The position numbers were made by a program, and so were the translations under genes. This document shows positions 35,111 through 40,799 of a stretch of 40,799 nucleotides of DNA, piece by piece. Within the stretch, counting starts at the first letter, position 1; each line of letters opens with the position of its first letter. The stretch is from the NCBI GenBank assembly GCA_023417515.1, contig JAEZFL010000025.1, forward strand, positions 1 through 40,799, in the 5' to 3' direction. The notes under the pieces were generated by a model. The model saw nothing but the letters and a program-made list of their open reading frames with translations, had not been told where the DNA came from and did not search any database. Source of the DNA: Pseudomonadota bacterium. GTDB taxonomy: Bacteria; Pseudomonadota; Alphaproteobacteria; Sphingomonadales; Sphingomonadaceae.

Positions 35111-37177
35111 ATGGCGGTCAGGCTCGCGGCGGCGGTGATCGACGGACTGCTGCTCGGCGTCGGCGGCAGGCGGCGCGAGCTCCAGGATTTCCCGGTGCTG
35201 GGCGACGTCTGGCTCCGCTTCGCCGAGGAGCCGGTCGCCGAGGCCCACGGGAAAGAGCGGCCCAAGCCGCACGACCTGCTCATCACGCCGACCTGGGAGA
35301 AGCCGACCGGCGAGGTCGCCAGGCTGATTTCGAAGATAGGAGCGGAGCCGGGGGGCGGCAGCCATCGGCGAGTCGCCTATCTCCAGGACATCGTCGTCGC
35401 GACCCTCGAACTCGACGAGCTGGCCACGGTCGCCCTCCCCGCCACCATGTGGTGGGACAGGATCATGGACGCCTGGGAGGCGGAGCTTCACGACGGCGTG
35501 CCCGAGAAGGGCGAGGGCTATCCGAGCAATGCCGACCTGCGCCACTGGATCGAATGGGAGCTCGACGCGGCCATCCACGACGAACGCTCGACCGGCCGGC
35601 TGAGCCCTGGCGGGGTCGGCAACGAAAATTACGAGCGGATGGAGATCGAGGACCGCCAGGCCGCCAAGCTCGGCCTGCTCCTGGGCGTGCTTCGTGCCGC
35701 CGCGGCGCACCCGTCGGGGGACGGACCGGACGACCCGCCCAAGACCCTCGCCGAGGCGGAAGAGCTGCTCGGTCGCGACAAGATCGTCATCGACGGAGCG
35801 GCGGCGGTGCGGCTGATCATCACCAAGCATCGCGAGCTCGCGCACATGAACGAGGACGTCGCGGCGCGGCCGGCGTGGAACGGACTGATCTTCCAGGTCA
35901 GCCTCAACCGCGAATCGGCGCCGGCGCTGGCCAAGTCGGTCGGCGCGATCAAGGCCGACGCCGCCCGCTCCCTGTTCTCGATCGACTGCACGAGCGTCGG
36001 CTGGGCGGTGCTCGACAGCGGCATCGACCAGACCCACCGCGCCTTCTGGGACTATGAGAAGATCTGGGCGGACCGGGAGAATGCCGAGCGCGCCGGCACG
36101 CCGCCGCCGGCTTACGGCGACGGCAATCCGAGGCCGCACCGGATCAAGGCCACCTACGATTTCCGTCGAATCCGGACGATCATGAGCGTCAGCCAGGTCG
36201 ACCGCGCGGAGCTCGCCGCCGAAATCGTGGCGAGCACCGGGGAGAGCGAGGAATTCGTCATCGAGCGGCTGAAGGAGCTCGAGGCCGACCGCCAGGCGGG
36301 CAAGCGGGTCAACTGGGCGCCGGTCCGGCGCCTGATCCAGCAGGCAAATCCGCAGCCGCCGCCCCATCCGCACGGCACCCATGTCGCCGGGATCATTGGG
36401 GCGCATTGGGTCGATGCGAAGCGCGGCGCTGAGCCGGCAAGGGAGGACCCGGTCAAGATGTCCGGGGTGTGCCCGGACATCGCGCTCTACGACTTCCGGG
36501 TGCTCGGGGCGACCATGGGCGACAGCGAGTTCGCGGTGATCGCCGCGCTCCAGTTCATCCGCTTCCTCAACGACCAGAGCGGCTATTCGATGATCCACGG
36601 GGCGAATCTCAGCCTTTCGATCCCGCACAATGTCCGCAATTACGCCTGCGGGCGGACGCCGGTGTGCATCGAGGCGGAGGCGCTGGCGGCGAGCGGAGTC
36701 GTGGTCGTCGCGGCCGCCGGCAATCGCGGCTTCCAGCAATATCGGCTCGCCGACAACAGCCTGTTCGAAAGCTATGCCGCGTCGAGCATCACCGATCCCG
36801 GCAACGCCGAGGGCGTGATCACCGTCGGCGCCACCCACCGCGCCTGGCCGCACACTTATGGGGTCAGCTTCTTCTCGAGCCGGGGACCGACCGGGGACGG
36901 CCGGCTGAAGCCCGACCTGCTCGCGCCCGGCGAGAAGATCACCAGCTGCGTGCCGGGCGGCAATGGCGGCCGCGCCGACCAGATGGACGGCACCAGCATG
37001 GCCGCGCCCCATGTCAGCGGCGCCGCGGCCCTGCTGATGGCGCGCCACGAGGAGCTGAAAGGGCAAGCAGCGCGCGTGAAGGAGATATTGTGCAGCAGCG
37101 CGACCGACCTCAAGCGGGAGCGCAGCTTCCAGGGGCACGGCATGGTCGACGTGCTTCGAGCGATCCAGTCGATCTGA
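35111..37177 (+). CDS. Subtilisin-like serine peptidase (S8) with large N-terminal domain
   Basis: A 688-residue protein starting at ATG 35111, preceded by the strong site AAGGGGGAGG. The first ~290 residues have no family I recognise; they are charged, mixed alpha/beta and include no obvious signal peptide. The S8 domain then has a full catalytic set: D302 in AVLDSGID, H421 in HPHGTHVAGIIGA, oxyanion N538 in AAAGN, and S629 in GTSMAAPHVSGAAAL. The gap between the Asp and His (119 residues) is much longer than in subtilisin (about 30), because of an acidic, helical insert. The protein is probably cytoplasmic. The MBL-fold gene follows after 25 bases, with its own strong ribosome site, so they are an operon. 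Substrate unknown; a protease acting on the partner is possible. Confidence 0.93.
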   Translation: MAVRLAAAVIDGLLLGVGGRRRELQDFPVLGDVWLRFAEEPVAEAHGKERPKPHDLLITPTWEKPTGEVARLISKIGAEPGGGSHRRVAYLQDIVVATLELDELATVALPATMWWDRIMDAWEAELHDGVPEKGEGYPSNADLRHWIEWELDAAIHDERSTGRLSPGGVGNENYERMEIEDRQAAKLGLLLGVLRAAAAHPSGDGPDDPPKTLAEAEELLGRDKIVIDGAAAVRLIITKHRELAHMNEDVAARPAWNGLIFQVSLNRESAPALAKSVGAIKADAARSLFSIDCTSVGWAVLDSGIDQTHRAFWDYEKIWADRENAERAGTPPPAYGDGNPRPHRIKATYDFRRIRTIMSVSQVDRAELAAEIVASTGESEEFVIERLKELEADRQAGKRVNWAPVRRLIQQANPQPPPHPHGTHVAGIIGAHWVDAKRGAEPAREDPVKMSGVCPDIALYDFRVLGATMGDSEFAVIAALQFIRFLNDQSGYSMIHGANLSLSIPHNVRNYACGRTPVCIEAEALAASGVVVVAAAGNRGFQQYRLADNSLFESYAASSITDPGNAEGVITVGATHRAWPHTYGVSFFSSRGPTGDGRLKPDLLAPGEKITSCVPGGNGGRADQMDGTSMAAPHVSGAAALLMARHEELKGQAARVKEILCSSATDLKRERSFQGHGMVDVLRAIQSI

Positions 37178-37202
37178 GGATTCGAGCCAAGGAGAGGGAG
37201 CG

Positions 37203-38438
37203 ATGATTCTCGAGATCCTGCCCGCCCAGAAGGGCGATTGCCTGATCCTCCATGGCGGCACGGCGGACGACCCGCGCCTGATCCTGATCGACGGCGGGCC
37301 GGCGGGCGTTTCCGAGGACTCGCTGATCCCGCGGCTGATGGAGCTTCGCCAGGAGCGGGGGCTCGGCGACGGCCAGTCGCTGGTGATCGACCTGTTGATC
37401 GTCAGCCATGTCGACGACGACCATATCAACGGAGTCATCGACCTGCTCGAGCAGATGCTCGACCGCAAGCAGGCGAACGACCCCCCGCTCTTCCGGATCA
37501 TGGACCTGTGGCACAACAGCTTCGACCGGATCCTCGGCAATGACGAGACCGGCGCGCTGACGGCGAGCACGCAGTTCGGCGCGGCGTCGCTGGCCCCGAT
37601 GATCGAGGAGGCCGAGGAAGGGCCGCCGACCGACCACGCCAAGATCCTCGCCAGCGTGAAGCAGGGCGACGATCTCAAGCGGCTCGCCGACGCGCTTGAG
37701 ATCCCGGTGAACGGCGCGTTCGGCAGCAAGCTGATCCAGACCGTGCCCGGCCAGCTCGTGTCGCGCGAGGTTGCGGGGATCGAGCTGGTCGTGCTCGGCC
37801 CGCGCCAGCCCGAGCTGGTCGAGCTTCAGGAAACATTCGACGCGTGGCTGAGGCACCAGCCGCCGTCGGAGCGGACCGAGGCGTCGCTGCTCGCGGCGCT
37901 CGACGACAAGTCCGCGGCGAACCTGTCGAGCATCGTCCTGCTGGCGCGCAAGGACGGCGAGACGATCCTGCTCACCGGCGACGCGCGCAGCGACAAGATC
38001 CTGGAGGGCCTCAAGGATTGCGGGCTGTGCCGCGACGGCGAGTCGATCGAGGTCGGAATCCTCAAGATGCCGCACCATGGCAGCATCCGGAACCTCGACG
38101 ACGAGGGCGACTTCCTGCGCCGGGTGACGTCGCGCCACTACGTCTTCTCGGGCAATGGCGAGCACGGCAATCCGGACCGCGAGACGTTCGAGCTGCTGTT
38201 CGCGGCCCGGCCGGGCGCGGAGATGAACCTCTACCTCACCTACAGGCTCGACGAGATCGATCCGGAGCGAAAGCGGGTCTACGACAAGGAGCGCGCCAAG
38301 AAGGTCGCCAAGGGCAAGGTCGTGCCGGAATGGTCAGACGCCGCGCACGGGCTGAAGGCGATCCTGGATCAGCCTCCCGCCAATGCGACGCGAATCGAGC
38401 ATGACGGCGCGCTCATGCAGATCGCGCCGTCCGCCTGA
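37203..38438 (+). CDS. ComEC/Rec2-like metallo-beta-lactamase-fold hydrolase
   Basis: A 411-residue protein without signal peptide. It has the ComEC/Rec2-related MBL layout: LPAQKGDCLILHGG, LILIDGGPAG, then metal motif SHVDDDHINGV (H69, D71, D73, H74; an Asp stands where most members have the second His), LTGDARSDKIL (D260) and LKMPHHGS (H291-H292). These residues should hold one or two metal ions. MBL proteins of this type include nucleases and phosphodiesterases, but substrate cannot be told. The C-terminal 80 residues (RKRVYDKERAKKVAKGKVVPEWSD) are basic. AAGGAGAGGGAG lies before the ATG at 37203. Operon partner of the subtilase. Confidence 0.9.
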   Translation: MILEILPAQKGDCLILHGGTADDPRLILIDGGPAGVSEDSLIPRLMELRQERGLGDGQSLVIDLLIVSHVDDDHINGVIDLLEQMLDRKQANDPPLFRIMDLWHNSFDRILGNDETGALTASTQFGAASLAPMIEEAEEGPPTDHAKILASVKQGDDLKRLADALEIPVNGAFGSKLIQTVPGQLVSREVAGIELVVLGPRQPELVELQETFDAWLRHQPPSERTEASLLAALDDKSAANLSSIVLLARKDGETILLTGDARSDKILEGLKDCGLCRDGESIEVGILKMPHHGSIRNLDDEGDFLRRVTSRHYVFSGNGEHGNPDRETFELLFAARPGAEMNLYLTYRLDEIDPERKRVYDKERAKKVAKGKVVPEWSDAAHGLKAILDQPPANATRIEHDGALMQIAPSA

Positions 38439-38445
38439 TCGGTCT

Positions 38446-38463
38446 CGGCCTCAGCTCAGGCCG
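38446..38463. terminator. Short hairpin at the convergent MBL/DoxX ends
   Basis: CGGCCT (38446-38451) pairs with AGGCCG (38458-38463) across a six-base loop, just after the MBL stop and overlapping the DoxX stop codon. It could serve as a shared terminator, but there is no T run. Confidence 0.35.
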
Positions 38464-38855
38464 TTGCGGGTGCGGCGCCCGTCGATGCTGAACGAGCCGG
38501 GGCCGGCGAAGAACATGTAGAGGAAGACGAAGCAGTAGAGGATCGCCGCGTCGCCGCCATTGTTGACTGGAAAGAAATTCTGCGGCGCGTGGGCATACCA
38601 GTAAGCGACGGCCATGGTGCCGGAGGCGAGGAAGGCGGCGGGCCGGGTGAACAGGCCGATCGTGATCAGCAAGCCGCAGATGAGCTCGATGATCCCGGCA
38701 AAGGCGCCGAGACTAGCGAAGGAATGACCGGAAAAAGCCATCTCTCCCCCCGGAAAACCGAGGAATTTCATGGTGCCGTGCTCAAGGAATATCAGTCCGG
38801 CGACGATTCGGAGCACCCCCAAAGCATGCGGGGCGTAGCGCGCGACGAAGTCCAC
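38451..38855 (-). CDS. DoxX-family membrane protein
   Basis: A 134-residue inner-membrane protein with four hydrophobic segments (ALGVLRIVAGLIFLEHGTMKF, LGAFAGIIELICGLLITIGLF, AAFLASGTMAVAYWYAH and ILYCFVFLYMFFAGPG). RIVAGLIFLEHGTMKFLGFPG is the DoxX signature. DoxX-like proteins are linked to redox stress or thiosulphate oxidation; here the role is unknown. GTG at 38855 is taken as start, with GGGAGG 11 bases ahead. It is followed upstream by rnr on the same strand (60-base gap), so both may be co-transcribed. Confidence 0.92.
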   Translation of the reverse strand: MDFVARYAPHALGVLRIVAGLIFLEHGTMKFLGFPGGEMAFSGHSFASLGAFAGIIELICGLLITIGLFTRPAAFLASGTMAVAYWYAHAPQNFFPVNNGGDAAILYCFVFLYMFFAGPGSFSIDGRRTRNGLS

Positions 38856-38914
38856 GGGAATGACGGCCTCCCTTTTGCTGATGTGGGTTACGTAGCCGAA
38901 AGGATTCCGCTCGG

Positions 38915-40799
38915 CTAGCGGCGGCGGCCCTGGTGACGGATGTTGGCGGGGCGGCCGCGGCGGCCCTGCGGGGTGCGCTCGCGCTGGCCGTCGCGCTGGC
39001 CGTCGCGGACCGGGCGGCGGCGTTCGCGAGGCGCGGAGGACGGCTGGTCGGGGAGCTCGAAGCGGAGCGAGCCGCTGACCGGGTCGGCCTCGGCGAGGCG
39101 GAGCGTGAGGCGCATTCCCGGCTCGTAGGTTTCGCCGCTATCCTCTCCGGTGAGGGTCTGGGCGCCGTCGTCGTAGCGGAAATATTCGCGGCCGAGCGTG
39201 GCGGCCGGGACGAGGCCGTCGCCGCCGAGGCCTTCGACGGTGGCGAAGAAGCCGAACGGCTGGACGCCGGTGATGCGGCAATCGACGAGGGTGCCGACCT
39301 GCTCGGACAGGTAAGCGGCGACATAGCGGTCCATCGTCTCGCGCTCGGCCTGCATCGCGCGGCGCTCGAGCTGCGAGATGAGCTCGCCGGTGACGTCCAT
39401 CGCCGCCTCTTCCTGGTCGGTCAGCTGCGTCGCCCGGACTTCCGGCTCGAGCCGGTAGGCGCGGACGAGGGCGCGGTGGACGACGAGGTCGGCATAGCGG
39501 CGGATCGGCGAGGTGAAGTGCGCGTAGCTGCCGAGCGCGAGGCCGAAATGGCCGTGATTCTCCGGGCCGTAATAGGCCTGGGTCTGGGTGCGAAGGATCT
39601 GCTCCATGATTTGGGGGAGCACACTTCCCTCCTCCCCTTCAGGGGAGGAGCTGGAGGTGGGGAGCGGCGAGGCGGCTCGATGCCGCCGAGGCGCTTTCCC
39701 GTCGTGACTAAACTCGCTCGCGGGCATCGAGCCCGCTTGCTCGTCCCCACCCCTTGATCCCCTCCCCTGAAGGGGAGGGGTTGGAGCCCGCACCCGTTCG
39801 ATGATTCGGTTGAAGGTGGCGGGGCGGATGACCTGGCCCAATGCGAACTCGATCTCGAAGGTCTTGAGATATTCCTTGAGAGCGACGAGCTTCTCGCGGC
39901 TCGGCGGCTCGTGGACGCGGTACATGACCGCACTCTTCTTCGCTTCCAGCGCCTTGGCCGCGGCGACGTTGGCCGCGATCATGTAATCCTCGATCAGCTT
40001 GTGGGCATCGAGCCGCTCGCGCGGTGCGACCGAGGTGATTCGGCCCTTCTCGTCGAGCATGACCCGGCGTTCGGGGAGGTCGAGCTCCAGCGGGCCGCGC
40101 TTCTCGCGGGCGGCATACATGGCGCGCCAGCAATCCCACAGCGGCTTGAGGGTGGACTCGACGATCTCGGGCGCGACCGCTGGGGGCGCCGGTTCGATCT
40201 CGGGCATCGAGCAGGGGGAGGAATAGAGCTCCACCTGCTCCCCTCCCGCTTGGGGGAGGGGTGGCAAGGCGTCGATGGCGGCCTGGGCGTCCTCGTAGGC
40301 GATGTTGGCGTGGATACGGACTCGGGCGCGGGTGAAGCGCCAGGATTTGAGCTGGCCGTCCTTGCTCACCTGGAGATGGCAAACCATCGCGGCGCGGTCC
40401 TCGCCCTGCTTCAGCGAGCAGATTTCGGCCGACAGGATCTCCGGCAACATCGGAACGACGCGGTCGGGGAAATAGACGCTGTTGCCGCGCCTGCGGGCTT
40501 CCCTGTCGAGCTGCGAGCCCGGGCGGACGTAGAAGCTGACGTCGGCGATGGCGACGATCGCCTTCCAGCCGCCGGCATTGACCGGATCGTCGTCCCGGGC
40601 GGCCCAGACCGCGTCGTCATGATCGCGCGCATCGGCCGGATCGATCGCGACGATGGGGATGTGGGTGAGGTCGTCCCTTGATCCTCCCCCAGTTTGCTGG
40701 GGGAGGACCGCCCGCGAAGCGGGTGGTGGAGGGGCCGTCGGCGCAGCCGGCGGGCGGCCGTCCCCCCCCCCCCCCCCCCCCCCGCGGGGGGCCCCCCCC
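38915..40799 (-). CDS. rnr: Ribonuclease R, 5' end outside window
   Basis: The C-terminal 620 or so codons of RNase R are present, from within the N-terminal part to the stop at 38915. The RNB domain is clear: DPADARDHDDAVWA, VAIADVSFYVRPGSQLDREARRRGNSVYFPDRVVPMLPE, LKPLWDCWRAMYAAREKRGPLELDLPERR, and HFTSPIRRYADLVVHRAL; an S1 domain and a basic tail (PRERRRPVRDGQ...) follow. The enzyme degrades structured RNA 3' to 5'. The frame is open to the end of the window, but the poly-C run (from 40762) makes the last bases unreliable. The ORF contains three palindromic repeat inserts, at 39629-39780, 40240-40261 and 40682-40723, all in frame. In family members, those places join conserved blocks directly. 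The active-site segments are intact. Confidence 0.93.
   Translation of the reverse strand, partial: GGAPRGGGGGGGDGRPPAAPTAPPPPASRAVLPQQTGGGSRDDLTHIPIVAIDPADARDHDDAVWAARDDDPVNAGGWKAIVAIADVSFYVRPGSQLDREARRRGNSVYFPDRVVPMLPEILSAEICSLKQGEDRAAMVCHLQVSKDGQLKSWRFTRARVRIHANIAYEDAQAAIDALPPLPQAGGEQVELYSSPCSMPEIEPAPPAVAPEIVESTLKPLWDCWRAMYAAREKRGPLELDLPERRVMLDEKGRITSVAPRERLDAHKLIEDYMIAANVAAAKALEAKKSAVMYRVHEPPSREKLVALKEYLKTFEIEFALGQVIRPATFNRIIERVRAPTPPLQGRGSRGGDEQAGSMPASEFSHDGKAPRRHRAASPLPTSSSSPEGEEGSVLPQIMEQILRTQTQAYYGPENHGHFGLALGSYAHFTSPIRRYADLVVHRALVRAYRLEPEVRATQLTDQEEAAMDVTGELISQLERRAMQAERETMDRYVAAYLSEQVGTLVDCRITGVQPFGFFATVEGLGGDGLVPAATLGREYFRYDDGAQTLTGEDSGETYEPGMRLTLRLAEADPVSGSLRFELPDQPSSAPRERRRPVRDGQRDGQRERTPQGRRGRPANIRHQGRRR
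39629..39780. repeat. Palindromic element inside rnr (largest insert)
   Basis: The ends are two hairpins: CTCCTCCCCT/AGGGGAGGAG (39629-39650) and CCCCTCCCCT/AGGGGAGGGG (39759-39780). Between are GGCGGC/GCCGCC (39671-39687) and GCGGGC/GCCCGC (39720-39736). About 50 residues of Pro/Gly/Ser-rich sequence are encoded between RIIERVRA and LPQIMEQILRTQTQAYY, which other RNase R proteins connect with only a few residues. The reading frame is kept. Confidence 0.8.
40240..40261. repeat. Short palindrome inside rnr
   Basis: CCCCTCCC (40240-40247) and GGGAGGGG (40254-40261) form an eight-base stem with a six-base loop. It encodes part of ALPPLPQAGGEQVELYSSP between the conserved QAAIDA and STLKPLWDC, where the family usually has a shorter linker. 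Confidence 0.65.
40682..40723. repeat. Palindromic element inside rnr, near window end
   Basis: TCCTCCCCCAG (40682-40692) pairs perfectly with CTGGGGGAGGA (40697-40707); CCCGC/GCGGG (40711-40723) follows. The GACCGC...GGTGGTGGAGGGG end matches the element at 28069-28205. Its frame reads on into RDDLTHIPIVAIDPADARDHDD of rnr. Confidence 0.75.
40762..40799. other. Poly-C/G run at window end, probably artefact
   Basis: From 40762 there are 22 C in a row, then GCGGGGGGCCCCCCCC to the end. This is unlike any other part of the window and resembles a low-quality read or contig end. The reading frame of rnr should not be trusted beyond this point. Confidence 0.8.

Noticed and set aside
34958..37729. 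923-codon open frame on the minus strand, opposite the subtilase and MBL genes
   Set aside because: It mirrors two well-supported genes codon for codon, has no recognisable domain and is Arg/Pro/Ser-rich as expected for a shadow frame in GC-rich DNA.

Overview
The window is a high-GC chromosomal stretch of an alphaproteobacterium, most likely a member of the Sphingomonadales. This is inferred from gene content: an alphaproteobacterial ATP-synthase zeta-type inhibitor (DUF1476) beside bolA and grxD, a UPF0262 protein, an UrcA-family protein, lone astD, and many short palindromic intergenic repeats. No rRNA, tRNA, CRISPR array, integrase or transposase gene was found. Both edges cut genes: a NodU/CmcH carbamoyltransferase on the left and rnr on the right. 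The last 38 bases are a poly-C/G run that looks like a contig-end artefact.

Layout. 1-1929: end of a carbamoyltransferase gene and a secreted protein. 2017-2930 (minus): zeta inhibitor, bolA, grxD. 3069-3455: small secreted protein. 3472-6120 (minus): a VapB/VapC-type toxin-antitoxin pair whose toxin gene overlaps a quinone oxidoreductase gene by four bases, followed closely by a GT2 glycosyltransferase. 6182-8605 (minus): exported metallo-beta-lactamase-fold hydrolase, GlcG/HbpS-like protein, NAD-dependent epimerase. 8699-13202 (minus): a LysR regulator and the two subunits of a 3-oxoacid CoA-transferase, split by three exported-protein genes. 13354-13674: UrcA. 13741-17662 (minus): otsB, GH15, otsA, a trehalose operon. 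17806-20330 (plus): three tandem tail-collar (MdpB-like) proteins, a Tat-signal protein and a GNAT acetyltransferase. 20424-25110 (minus): YjbR, alpha/beta hydrolase, GT4, flavin oxidoreductase, SH3 protein and a second small protein resembling the Tat-signal one. 25160-28062 (plus): selO and astD. 28215-32104 (minus): prolyl oligopeptidase and dnaB. 32404-34953 (plus): UPF0262 protein, lipoprotein, retropepsin-like protein, dcd. 35111-38438 (plus): a subtilase and a metallo-beta-lactamase-fold protein as a two-gene unit. 38451-40799 (minus): DoxX and rnr.

Most of the window is housekeeping or ordinary accessory metabolism. The parts most worth a second look are: (i) the subtilase plus ComEC-like MBL pair, whose architecture (large unassigned N-terminal region, complete catalytic triad, partner with nuclease-type metal motifs, no visible signal peptides) fits a protease-activated effector unit, although function is unproven; (ii) the tail-collar cluster with related small proteins at both ends; (iii) rnr, whose reading frame is interrupted in frame by palindromic repeats of the kind otherwise found between genes; and (iv) the CoA-transferase operon split by an unrelated three-gene block. 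All functions are assigned by reading motifs and overall resemblance; no database search was run.
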